A stretch of DNA of 64,000 nt from CAVTWH01 sp963850915. Its GTDB lineage: Bacteria; Actinomycetota; Actinomycetes; Mycobacteriales; Micromonosporaceae. Location of the stretch: contig CAWKND010000010.1 of assembly GCA_963850915.1 (NCBI GenBank), positions 682,001 through 746,000 of the forward strand. Reading direction: 5' to 3'. This document shows, in pieces, positions 19,573 through 27,876 of this stretch (the first letter of the stretch is position 1; the number at the start of each line of letters is the position of its first letter). The notes under the pieces are model-generated. The model did no database searches, was not told where the DNA came from, and saw only the letters and a list, made by a program, of their open reading frames with translations. A program made the translations under genes and the position numbers.

Positions 19573-21099
19573 CTACTGGAGGCCGGCGAGGGCGGCGGCC
19601 ACCCGGTCCAGGGCCATCTCGGCGCCGGCGGTACCACCGACCGGTACCTGGTCGGCGGAGATCGCGAAGCCGAGCAGCCGACCGCTCGCGTCCACCACCA
19701 CACCGGCCAGCGCGCTGACGCCGGTGAGGGTACCGGTCTTGGCGCGTACCTCACCGATGCCGGCACTGGCACTCGGGTTCGGGCTGCGGTACCGGCCGGA
19801 CAGCGTCCCCGAGTACCCGGCCACCGGCAGCCCGGTGAGCAGCCCGTGCAGCTCCGGGTGGGCCGGCGCGCTGGCCACCCCGAGTACCCCGGTGAGCAGT
19901 TGCGGGGTGAGCCGGTCCAGGTTGGACAGGCCCGAGCCGTCGACCAGGTTGGCGCCGGTCGTGGTCACGCCGAGCTTGCCCAGCTCCTGCAGGACGGCGC
20001 TGGCTGCCCCGGCGAAGCTGGCCTCGCCGCCGGTGGCCAGCGCGACCTGGCGTACGAGCATGTCGGCCATCGTGTTGTCGCTGGCCGAGAGCATCATCTC
20101 GATCATGCGCAGCAGCGGCGGCGAGTAGACGGTACCGAGCAGCTGCCCGGGGCTCAGCGTGCCGGTCGCCCCGGAGCCGCCAACCTGCGGGTCGGTCGAC
20201 GGGCTCGCCGTGCTGCCCAGTGGCTGCGGGCTGGCCGGCGCCGCGCTGCCGGCCGGTGCCGTACCGGAGACCACGGCGGTCGTCGGTACCCCGAGCAGCT
20301 TCGCGAACGCCTGGCCGGCACCCAGGTCGGGGCGGGCGTACCGGGCGGCGCTCTTCGCCGGGTTGCTGCGCCCGTCGTCGGTCATCAGCGCGGTGATCCG
20401 GGCGGTCGTACCGTCGGTGATGTCGGACGGCGCCCAGCCCGCGCCGGTATTCGCGCCGGTGAACAGGGTCGCGTCCACGATCACCTTGCTGGGCGTCGCG
20501 CCGCCGAGCGCCGCCTTCACCTGGGCCGCCAGGTTGGGCAGGGTGGCCGCGCCCGGATAGCTGACGGTGGTACCGGCGGCCAGGGTCGGGTCGCCACCGC
20601 CGATGATCACCACTTCGCCCGGGTTGGCGCCGGCGACCACCCGGGTCGGGATGCGGTACTCCCCTCCCCTGGTGGCCAGCAGCGCGATCGAGGTGGTCAG
20701 CTTGTTGGTCGACGCCGGGATCACCGGGTCGGTCGCGCCGCCGCCGAACAGGTGCGCGCCGGTCGCCAGGTCCACCACGTCCACGCCCACGTGCGGACCC
20801 AGTCGCGCGTCGGTGACCAGCCCGGCGAGCGCGGCCTGCACGTCGGCCGCGGTGGGTACCGGCGCGTCAGCCTTGGCGGCGGCGAGAACCGGCGGGGGTA
20901 CCGGGTCGGTGGCACCCGGAGTGGCGCCGGGCGTACCCGCGGTGCTGCCGAAGATCGCGGCCGGCCGGGCGATCACCAGGCCGGTACCCGCCAGTGCCAG
21001 CAGTACCAGACACGCGACCAGTACCAGCAGCCCGCGCCGGGAGCGCCTGGGCGGCGTGACTACAGCGCCGGCTGACTCGTCCTCGGCGGCCGGTCGCAC
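19573..21099 (-). CDS. dacB: D-alanyl-D-alanine carboxypeptidase/endopeptidase (PBP4, S13)
   Basis: This trims peptidoglycan cross-links outside the membrane. One membrane segment (LLVLVACLVLLALAGTGLV, about 25-43) is followed by the S13 domain with all three active-site motifs: STNK in PASTNKLTTS, SDN in SASDNTMAD, and KTG in RAKTGTLTG. GTG 21099 is the only start in this frame, but it has no good ribosome binding site. The frame stays open upstream through a repeat array that matches, after one missing base, the proline-rich frame beginning at 22952. The original protein was therefore probably a fusion of about 1,100 residues with a long cytoplasmic Pro-rich tail. Confidence 0.85.
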   Translation of the reverse strand: MRPAAEDESAGAVVTPPRRSRRGLLVLVACLVLLALAGTGLVIARPAAIFGSTAGTPGATPGATDPVPPPVLAAAKADAPVPTAADVQAALAGLVTDARLGPHVGVDVVDLATGAHLFGGGATDPVIPASTNKLTTSIALLATRGGEYRIPTRVVAGANPGEVVIIGGGDPTLAAGTTVSYPGAATLPNLAAQVKAALGGATPSKVIVDATLFTGANTGAGWAPSDITDGTTARITALMTDDGRSNPAKSAARYARPDLGAGQAFAKLLGVPTTAVVSGTAPAGSAAPASPQPLGSTASPSTDPQVGGSGATGTLSPGQLLGTVYSPPLLRMIEMMLSASDNTMADMLVRQVALATGGEASFAGAASAVLQELGKLGVTTTGANLVDGSGLSNLDRLTPQLLTGVLGVASAPAHPELHGLLTGLPVAGYSGTLSGRYRSPNPSASAGIGEVRAKTGTLTGVSALAGVVVDASGRLLGFAISADQVPVGGTAGAEMALDRVAAALAGLQ

Positions 21100-22952
21100 C
21101 TGTTCGCGCTGGTCACTGTCGCGGGTGCCCTGCTCCGGGCGGTGCTGCTCGGTCCGACTCTGCTCGGTCCGACCTTGATCCGGGCGGCCCTGCTCAGGGC
21201 GGCCCTGCTGCTCTGGCCGGTTTTGGTCGGGGCGGTTCTGCCAGTCGGCGCGGCTCTGGTCGGGGCGGCCTTGTTGGTCCGGGCGGCCCTGTTGGTCCGG
21301 GCGGCCCTGTTGGTCCGGGCGGCCCTGTTGGTCTGGCCGGCTTTGGTCGGCCGGCTTTGGTCTGGCCGGCCTTGGTCGGGCCGGCCTTGGTCGGGCCGGC
21401 CTTGGTCGGGGCGGTTCTGCCAGTCGGGGTGGGGACGGTGCGGCCGGTCGGTCGGTTCGGCGCGGTTCGGCGGCTGGAAGTCATTCGGGGGTACCGGCGG
21501 GTAGCCGGCCGGGCCGGGCGCATACCCCGTCGGTGTGCCGGCATAGCCCGGTGACGTGGCGGCATAGCCCGTCGGCGAGGGCGGGTGGTTCGGTGGAGCG
21601 GGCGGAGCCGACGGGTACGTCTGCGGGGGCGGTGATGTCGGGCGGGACGGGGCGAACGCCTGTGACGGTGGCGGGGGCGGGCCGGGGCGCTGGGACTGGT
21701 ACCCGCCTGGATCCGCGGGGCGGGTACCACCGGCGAGCGCCTGCGGTGGCTGGGGGTACGGGCGGTTCGGGTCGGCGGCCTCCGGTGGGCGTACCGGCCG
21801 GGGCGGTACGGGCGGGACGGGCGGCGGCGGTACCGGGGCTGGTGGGATCGGGGCGACGCGCGCCCGGCCCGGTGCCGGTACCCGGTCGATCGGGGTGAGC
21901 TGGCCGCTCTGGGTACCAGTCGCGCCCGGGCCGGTGGCGGGCGGATCGGCGGGCGGCGGCGGTTCGGGCGCGACTGGTGGCGTCGAGCTCGGTGGTACCG
22001 GCGCGACCCGACCCCGCGCTCCGGTCGCCGGAAGCTGGTCGATCGGCGTCAACCGCTCGGCCGGGGCCGGTGCGGCGGGCGGAGCTGGCGGCGCGGGTGG
22101 CTCCGGTGCCGGCATTGGCGCGCCCGGCTGGACAGCCGACGGGCTTACCGCGGTTGACGGTCCAACGGACAGCGACCCGGCGACCGAGGCCGGCACCCCG
22201 CCCGGAAACGACTGACCGGACGAAGCCTGCTGACCAAAGCCCTGCTGACCAGAGCCATAACCAGGACCAGCGCCCTGACCAGGACCAGCGCCCTGACCAG
22301 GACCAGCGCCCTGACCAGGACCAGCGCCCTGCGGACGGGAGGACTGCTGACCTGCGGGGCTGGTCGGGGTAGCCGGCGGCGTACCGGGCGGGGGTGTCGG
22401 CGCGGCGGCCGGCCAGGACGGAGGTGGCGGCGCGGGCGGTGCGGGCCAGCTACCCGACGAGACCGGACTCGGGGCCGGCGAGGCAGGGGCCGGCGAAGTC
22501 GGCGCAGGCGAAGTCGGCGCGGCGAGTCGGCGCAGCGAGCTGGGGGCGGCCGACGTAACCGGCGGTGGCGGAGGTGGCGCTGAACTGACGGGTGGGGGCG
22601 GCGGTACGGGTGGCGGCGGCGGGACAGAAGGTACCGGCGGAGGCGGCGGTACCGCCGGTGCGGCTGGCGTACCCGCGGGAGCCGGCGGGCGAGGTCCCCG
22701 GTCGTCGTAGCGGTGTGGCGCCTCCCGTACCACCGCCCGACCCGCCCGTGCCGCGGCCCGCGCCTGCGGTGTCAACTTGTCGATAGGGGTCAGCTTGGGG
22801 CCGGCCGGCTTGGCCGGCGGCGCACTGGCAGCCGGCGGCGCACCCCCGGGGGACGGGGGCGATTCCGGCGTTTCGGTCGCTGCGCTATCCTGCGAAGGCG
22901 GTTCCTGTACAGGGTCAGCCGAGGCGGGCTCGTGTGAGTCTTGCCGCTCCAC
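21060..22952 (-). CDS. Proline-rich disordered N-terminal region, probably the detached head of dacB
   Basis: The frame begins MERQDSHEPASADP and is rich in Pro, Ala, Gly and Ser, with recurring LTPIDKLT/LTPIDQLP/LTPIDRVP motifs and GAGPGQ and GRPDQ repeats. It is meaningful down to about 21350. After that it turns into Arg/Ala/Thr-rich sequence (NRAARTNRAARTN), which is the repeat array read in the wrong frame. A 14-base unit among 15-base repeats near 21347 marks the slip; adding one base would join this region to dacB in frame. Alone, the product would be a disordered protein of about 530 sensible residues plus a nonsense tail. Confidence 0.6.
   Translation of the reverse strand: MERQDSHEPASADPVQEPPSQDSAATETPESPPSPGGAPPAASAPPAKPAGPKLTPIDKLTPQARAAARAGRAVVREAPHRYDDRGPRPPAPAGTPAAPAVPPPPPVPSVPPPPPVPPPPPVSSAPPPPPPVTSAAPSSLRRLAAPTSPAPTSPAPASPAPSPVSSGSWPAPPAPPPPSWPAAAPTPPPGTPPATPTSPAGQQSSRPQGAGPGQGAGPGQGAGPGQGAGPGYGSGQQGFGQQASSGQSFPGGVPASVAGSLSVGPSTAVSPSAVQPGAPMPAPEPPAPPAPPAAPAPAERLTPIDQLPATGARGRVAPVPPSSTPPVAPEPPPPADPPATGPGATGTQSGQLTPIDRVPAPGRARVAPIPPAPVPPPPVPPVPPRPVRPPEAADPNRPYPQPPQALAGGTRPADPGGYQSQRPGPPPPPSQAFAPSRPTSPPPQTYPSAPPAPPNHPPSPTGYAATSPGYAGTPTGYAPGPAGYPPVPPNDFQPPNRAEPTDRPHRPHPDWQNRPDQGRPDQGRPDQGRPDQSRPTKAGQTNRAARTNRAARTNRAARTNKAAPTRAAPTGRTAPTKTGQSSRAALSRAARIKVGPSRVGPSSTARSRAPATVTSANRCDRPPRTSQPAL
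21250..21425 (-). repeat. 15- and 18-bp repeat array encoding GRPDQ/QQGRPD units
   Basis: On the minus strand, 15-base units (GACCAAGGCCGGCCC type) are followed by 18-base units (GACCAACAGGGCCGCCCG type). One unit near 21347 is a base short, which shifts the reading frame. Such arrays are prone to slippage. Confidence 0.85.
22261..22332 (-). repeat. Four 18-bp tandem repeats encoding GAGPGQ
   Basis: Four near-identical 18-base units (plus-strand CCAGGACCAGCGCCCTGA) run at 22261-22278, 22279-22296, 22297-22314 and 22315-22332. Being a multiple of three, copy changes keep the frame. Confidence 0.9.
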
Positions 22953-23037
22953 AGGTCCCTCCCTTCGAGTTCAGCCGCGATCCTCGAGCACACTACTTGC
23001 GTCGGTCGCGGCGGGGCGAACATGAGGAGCGGTGAGC

Positions 23038-23607
23038 ATGGATTTCGACGTCACGGTTGAGATCCCCAAGGGGCAGCGCAACAAGTACGAGGTGGATCAC
23101 CTCACCGGGCGTATCCGGCTGGACCGGACTCTCTTCACCTCCACCCAGTACCCGGCCGACTACGGATTCATCGAACAGACCCTCGGCCTGGACGAAGATC
23201 CGCTGGATGCGCTGGTACTCGTCCAGGAGCCGACCTTCCCGGGCTGCCTGATCCGGTGCCGGGCGATCGGCATGTTCCGGATGACGGACGAAAAGGGCGG
23301 AGACGACAAGGTTCTCTGCGTACCCGCCGAGGATCCGCGCCTGGAGCACCTGCGCGACATCCATCACCTGGGCGAGTTCGACCGGCTGGAGATCCAGCAC
23401 TTCTTCGAGGTCTACAAGGACCTGGAGCCGGGCAAGAGCGTCGAGGGCGCCAACTGGGTCGGGCGGGTGGACGCCGAGGCGGAGATCCGGGCGTCGCAGC
23501 GCCGGTACACCGAGGCGGTGGCGAGTGGTGAGCACCATGATCCCGGTGTGTGGGCTGTCGCGAATAATGATCCGGTAGTCGCTAAAAATCCCGAATCAGA
23601 CCACTAA
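23038..23607 (+). CDS. ppa: Inorganic pyrophosphatase
   Basis: This enzyme splits pyrophosphate to two phosphates, pulling biosynthetic reactions forward. Family I motifs are present: the metal-binding signature DEDPLDALV, YPADYGFI near the start of the core, and DDKVLCVPAEDPR. ATG 23038 is eight bases after GAGGAG, better spaced than the in-frame GTG 23032. At 189 residues it is slightly longer than the usual 165-175, by a C-terminal tail (GEHHDPGVWAVANNDPVV). It is divergent from the dacB head gene, with a short shared upstream region. Confidence 0.95.
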   Translation: MDFDVTVEIPKGQRNKYEVDHLTGRIRLDRTLFTSTQYPADYGFIEQTLGLDEDPLDALVLVQEPTFPGCLIRCRAIGMFRMTDEKGGDDKVLCVPAEDPRLEHLRDIHHLGEFDRLEIQHFFEVYKDLEPGKSVEGANWVGRVDAEAEIRASQRRYTEAVASGEHHDPGVWAVANNDPVVAKNPESDH

Positions 23608-23667
23608 GGCCGATCTGCCCGATAGCGTGGCGGTACCCCTCACTCCGGTACCCCACGACTTCGGCGG

Positions 23668-25263
23668 GTGGTGTTCGCCCTGGCACGGTGGCGCACGCGA
23701 GTGGCACTGGCACTCGTCGCGACGGTTCTCGGCGCCCTGCTCCCGGCCGGAATGGGCTTCGCCGCGCCGGCCGGGTACCCCATTCTGGGTCTTGACGCCT
23801 CGCACTGGCAGCCGAGCATCTCCTGGCCGGCGGCCGCGGCCGGCGGCGCGAAGTTCGCCTACCTGAAGGCGACCGACGGCCTGAACTACGTCGACCCGAC
23901 CTTCGACGCCAAGTACCACGGCGCGAAGAGCGTCGGGATCTACGCGGGCGCCTACCACTTCGCCCGGCCGGACAAGGGCAGCGGCGCGGCGCAGGCGGAC
24001 TACCTGCTGGCCCACGCGGAGTTCGTCAACGACGGCCGCACGCTACCGCCGATGCTCGACATGGAGTGGCCGCCGTCCGGCTCGACCAGCCCGTACCCGT
24101 GCTACGGGATGACGCCGGCGCAGCTCGTCGCCTGGACGCACGACTTCGTCAACCGGATCCGGGCGCGTACCGGCCGGCCCACCACCATCTACACGAACAC
24201 CAACTGGTGGAAGCTGTGCCTGGCCAACGACGCCGGCTTCGGTACCAACCCGCTCTTCATCGCCAGCTACACCCCCAATCCGCCGCCACTACCGGCCGGC
24301 TGGTCGGGCTGGACCATCTGGCAGTACGCCAACAGCGGTCCACTCCCGGGCGACCAGGACGTGTTCAACGGCAACCTCGCCCAGCTCGGGCAGCTGGCCG
24401 GCGGGGTGTACCAGCCACGCGGGTACCGGGACGACCTCGCCTGGCTGCAGGGCAGCACCCTGTTCACGTTCAGCGGTACCAACCTGAGTACCGTCGCCAG
24501 CCTGCCGCTAGCCGCTCCGACCTGGGCCGGGGTCGGTGACTACGACCACGACGGGCACTCCGACCTGTTCTGGTACTACGCCAGCAACGGCACCATCCAC
24601 CTGGTACTCGGCCGGGGCCTGACGTTCGCCAGCATCGGGGCGGTACGCGGCCCGGGCGTCGGCAGGCCGACCTGGGCGGCGGTCGGTGACTTCGACGGCG
24701 ACGGGTACGCCGACGACCTGGCCTGGCTGCAGGGTGGCGTGCTGTTCCTGTTCACCGGCGCGGGACTGGGTACCGCCGGCGCCATCCCGCTGGCCACGCC
24801 CACCTGGGCCGGCGTCGGCGACTACAACCACGACGGGCGCGACGACCTCTTCTGGTACTACGCCGGCAACGGCAGCCTGCACGTACTGCTCTCCACCGGG
24901 CGCAGCTTCGTCAGCATCGGGATGGTGCGCGGCCCCGGCATCGGCGTACCCAGTTGGGCCGGGGTCGGCAACTTCACCGGCGACGGGTACACCGACTCGA
25001 TCGCCTGGCAGCAGGGCGGCTCGCTGTTCACGTTCGCCGGCCAGCGACTGGGTACCACCGGTACAGCCGCGGTGAAGCGGGTCGACTGGGCCGGCGTCGG
25101 CGACTACAACCACGACGGGCGCGACGACCTGTTCACCTACTACGCCAGCAACGGCGTACTGCACGCGGTGACCTCGACCGGCTCCAGCTTCACCGATCAG
25201 GGCACCATCCGGGGTCCGGGCGTCGGCGCCCCGACCTGGGCCGCCCCCGGCGCCTTCGGCTGA
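23668..25263 (+). CDS. Secreted GH25 muramidase with FG-GAP/VCBS-type repeats
   Basis: This 531-residue protein starts at GTG 23668 and has a signal peptide (VALALVATVLGALLPAGMGFAAPA). A GH25 lysozyme domain (about residues 32-245) includes the first Asp in GLDASHWQ and the catalytic DMEW. The rest (about 250-531) is made of repeated units, each containing an Asp-rich loop of the type VGDYDHDGHSDLFWYY or VGDFDGDGYADDLAWLQ, as in FG-GAP/VCBS beta-propeller or linear repeats that bind calcium. It should cleave peptidoglycan outside the cell, with the repeats for binding or stability. It is a single-gene unit closed by the hairpin at 25312-25349. Confidence 0.9.
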   Translation: MVFALARWRTRVALALVATVLGALLPAGMGFAAPAGYPILGLDASHWQPSISWPAAAAGGAKFAYLKATDGLNYVDPTFDAKYHGAKSVGIYAGAYHFARPDKGSGAAQADYLLAHAEFVNDGRTLPPMLDMEWPPSGSTSPYPCYGMTPAQLVAWTHDFVNRIRARTGRPTTIYTNTNWWKLCLANDAGFGTNPLFIASYTPNPPPLPAGWSGWTIWQYANSGPLPGDQDVFNGNLAQLGQLAGGVYQPRGYRDDLAWLQGSTLFTFSGTNLSTVASLPLAAPTWAGVGDYDHDGHSDLFWYYASNGTIHLVLGRGLTFASIGAVRGPGVGRPTWAAVGDFDGDGYADDLAWLQGGVLFLFTGAGLGTAGAIPLATPTWAGVGDYNHDGRDDLFWYYAGNGSLHVLLSTGRSFVSIGMVRGPGIGVPSWAGVGNFTGDGYTDSIAWQQGGSLFTFAGQRLGTTGTAAVKRVDWAGVGDYNHDGRDDLFTYYASNGVLHAVTSTGSSFTDQGTIRGPGVGAPTWAAPGAFG

Positions 25264-25311
25264 TCCAGCTGCGGCTGACGCCGCCCGGCCGGCAGCTCCG
25301 GCCGGCGGGCG

Positions 25312-25349
25312 CCGGTACCGGCCTGGTCGAAAGAACAGGCCGGTACCGG
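25312..25349. terminator. Bidirectional hairpin terminator between convergent genes
   Basis: A perfect 14-base stem (CCGGTACCGGCCTG with CAGGCCGGTACCGG) and a 10-base loop lie between the stops of the GH25 and methyltransferase genes. There is no strong T-run on either side, as usual in GC-rich actinobacteria. Confidence 0.8.
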
Positions 25350-25355
25350 GCGTGA

Positions 25356-26138
25356 TCAGCGCTTCTTCAGGGCGAAGACGCCCCAGCCGAGCAGCCGCCT
25401 ACCGAACCGGACGTACTCCAGCGGGGCACGGTCCAGCTCGGCCCGCAGTTCGGACGCGAGTTCGTCGTCCGGGTTGGCGTCCAGCCAGGTACGCAGGTTG
25501 AGCCACTGGGCGGCGCGGTACCGGTCCCAGCTGTCCTCGTCGGCGAGGACCATCTCGACCAGGTCGTAGCCGAGTTCGGCGAAGAGTTCGACGAGCCCCG
25601 GCAGGGTCGCGAACTCCTCCACCGAGCTTGCGTGACTCGCCTCGACCGCCTGCTGGCTCTCCGGTTCGGCGCGCCAGTACGGCTCGCCGATGAGTAGCAG
25701 GCCACCCGGGCGCAGGCTGCGCTCGAGCAGGGCCACGGTGCCGGTGACGCCGTTGCCGATCCAGGTCGCGCCGATGCAGGCAGCTACGTCGACCGGCTGC
25801 TCCGACACGTACGTCGAGGCGTCGGCGTGCACGAACGTCAGCCGGTCGGCGACGTCGTACTCGACGACGCGCTCCCGGGCAACGGCTAACGAGACGGTAC
25901 TGATGTCGACGCCGGTACCGGTGATGCCGTGGTCCCGGCTCCAGGTCGCCAGCATCTCGCCCTTGCCGCAGCACAGGTCGAGAATCGAGGTCCCCGGCCG
26001 GAGCGCGATGGCGCGGCCGAGGGTGGCCAGCTTCTCGTGGGTGAACGGGTTGAGAATCCGGTGACTGTGCTCCCGGATGGTGTGATGACGCGGCAGATCT
26101 GGGCTATCTGGCAGATCCGAGCCGGTTGACAGGTCCAA
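25356..26138 (-). CDS. Class I SAM-dependent methyltransferase
   Basis: The 260-residue protein has the SAM-binding glycine motif in SILDLCCGKGEMLATW, an acidic loop in GTGVDIS, and HADASTYV after it, all in the usual order of the Rossmann-type fold. The start is TTG 26138, seven bases after GAGGAAG on the minus strand. The C-terminal half (WLNLRTWLDANPDDELASEL) looks like a helical substrate-binding cap. The substrate cannot be told. It is a single gene, convergent with the GH25 muramidase. Confidence 0.85.
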   Translation of the reverse strand: MDLSTGSDLPDSPDLPRHHTIREHSHRILNPFTHEKLATLGRAIALRPGTSILDLCCGKGEMLATWSRDHGITGTGVDISTVSLAVARERVVEYDVADRLTFVHADASTYVSEQPVDVAACIGATWIGNGVTGTVALLERSLRPGGLLLIGEPYWRAEPESQQAVEASHASSVEEFATLPGLVELFAELGYDLVEMVLADEDSWDRYRAAQWLNLRTWLDANPDDELASELRAELDRAPLEYVRFGRRLLGWGVFALKKR

Positions 26139-26334
26139 GGTGATGCTTCCTCACGTGTGGCGTTCGAGTCGTCTGGGTTGCGGGTTGACGAACGCCGTTG
26201 ACACGCATCAAAACACCCTCTTCAGGTCGTGGTTCCAGGTTGGTGAGCCTGGTGAGGCGGGAGGCTAGCCGCCGATCGGCGCGATGGGCAACCGGATTAG
26301 CCGCCGCGCTGCCCCACTCGCCGGTGACACGCGG

Positions 26335-26390
26335 CCCGGCTGGCCGGTGACGCCGTGGCGTTGCCCGGCTGGCCGGTGACGCCGTGGCGT
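26335..26390. repeat. Two perfect 27-bp direct repeats in a non-coding gap
   Basis: The unit starting CCCGGCTGGCCGGTGACGCC and ending GTGGCGT occurs at 26335-26361 and 26364-26390 with two bases between. A partial relative precedes them. They lie downstream of eccD and upstream of the methyltransferase, both on the minus strand. Confidence 0.9.
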
Positions 26391-26413
26391 AGCCGGGGAC
26401 GCGCCGCCGCGAC

Positions 26414-27793
26414 TCAGCCGGTGACGTTGCGGAGCAGGCCGTAGAGGCCGAGGACGGCACACGCGGCCGGGATCACCGAGACCACGCAGAGCGCCTCCAG
26501 GATGTCGGCGGCCCGGCCCAGGTAAGGCCCGGGGGTACGCCGCCGGTATGCCGAGCCGGCGACCACCAGCAGTAGCACCACCGCGACCAGCGCCGGGGCG
26601 AGTGCGGGGCCGGAGTTGCCGGACGGCGGCACGGCGACGATCAGGGCCACGGCGGCACCCACCCCGGCCAGCAGCAGCGGCAGGCGTTGCCGGACGGCCG
26701 GGAACACCCGGGCGCGCAGCAGCAGGGCCCCACCGGCCACCGCGACGAGTACCCGGCCGCCCGCGCCACCGGCGCGTACCAGCCACAGGTCGGCGAGGAG
26801 CGAGCCGAGTGCCACTCCGGTCAGCATCCCGGTGAGCAGCTCGTCGGCGCGTACCACCGCCGCGAAGATCTTCTCCCGGTCGGGGTGCTCGGTGGCCGCC
26901 CCACCGGGGAGTACCGGCGTCGGGACCGGTACCGGCAGCTTGCCCAGGCGTACCGCGAGCAGGGGTACCGCGAGGACCCCGGTGACCAGCGCGGCGAGTA
27001 CGACCGCGGCCGCACCGGCAGCCGGCAGCCAACCAGCAAGAAGCGCACCGAGCACGCCGGCCAGGCCGAGCACCCCGGCGGCCACGAAGAGTCGCAGCGC
27101 CCGGCCCACGCCGAGCCCGCCGACGGCCGCCCCGAGCAGTACCGCGACTGCCGCCACGAGGAGCCGGGCCGGGCTGACCCAGCCGCTCCCGGAGCCGACA
27201 ACGGTCAGCCCGCCGAGTGCCGCGTACGGCAGCGCATAGGCAGCCAGCGCCGCCCCGGCCACCCCGTCGCCGTACGCGCGGGAGGCGGCCACCCCGGCGA
27301 GCAGCAGCACGACGGCAGCACCGAGCGCCACCGCGGCTGTGGTCGGCGGGTGTGCCGGGGAGCGCAGCAGCGCCACCAGTCCGATAAGCGCGGCCAGTCC
27401 GGCGACGGCCAGCGCGGTGACCCGGGTGGCGCCGCCGTCCCAGCTGCGCCCGTAGCGCCGGGCGCCGGCCGCGATGGCCTCCACGACGTCGTCGTACTCC
27501 AGCTCGGGCCAGCCGGTACGGGCCGGGACGAGGTGCAGCAGCGCGCCGTCGCGTACCCCCTGCGAAGCGAGCCCGAGCCCGACGGCGAGCGGGACGCCGT
27601 CGGCGCGCCGCAGCACCCACCCGCCGTGCGTCTCGCCCTCGTCGGCCAGGTCTTCGCCGGCGTGCCGGAGCAGCTCGGGCAGGAACTCGGCGAGCGGCGC
27701 GTGTTCGGGGAGTGCGACATCGACCCGCCGGTGCGGCGCGCTCACCGTCACCCGGGCGAGTCCGGCCGTGTACGCGGGCGCGCTGGCGGTCAT
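26414..27793 (-). CDS. eccD: Type VII secretion integral membrane protein EccD
   Basis: EccD forms the membrane vestibule of ESX secretion systems. The 459-residue protein has an N-terminal ubiquitin-like (YukD) domain (about 10-90, ARVTVSAPHRRVDVALPEHAPLAEFLPELL) and then about eleven membrane helices from residue 125 to the end, in the known EccD layout. ATG 27793 is the start. The gene is divergent from eccC with 83 bases between, so they may share a control region. No eccB, eccE, esxA/B pair or intact mycosin is next to it in this window. Confidence 0.92.
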   Translation of the reverse strand: MTASAPAYTAGLARVTVSAPHRRVDVALPEHAPLAEFLPELLRHAGEDLADEGETHGGWVLRRADGVPLAVGLGLASQGVRDGALLHLVPARTGWPELEYDDVVEAIAAGARRYGRSWDGGATRVTALAVAGLAALIGLVALLRSPAHPPTTAAVALGAAVVLLLAGVAASRAYGDGVAGAALAAYALPYAALGGLTVVGSGSGWVSPARLLVAAVAVLLGAAVGGLGVGRALRLFVAAGVLGLAGVLGALLAGWLPAAGAAAVVLAALVTGVLAVPLLAVRLGKLPVPVPTPVLPGGAATEHPDREKIFAAVVRADELLTGMLTGVALGSLLADLWLVRAGGAGGRVLVAVAGGALLLRARVFPAVRQRLPLLLAGVGAAVALIVAVPPSGNSGPALAPALVAVVLLLVVAGSAYRRRTPGPYLGRAADILEALCVVSVIPAACAVLGLYGLLRNVTG

Positions 27794-27876
27794 GGCGGCG
27801 AGGGTACCGAAGACGCGGGCACCCGCGAAACACCCTGCAGCCCCTACGATGTAGGACGGCCGAGGGGAGGCAGCCA

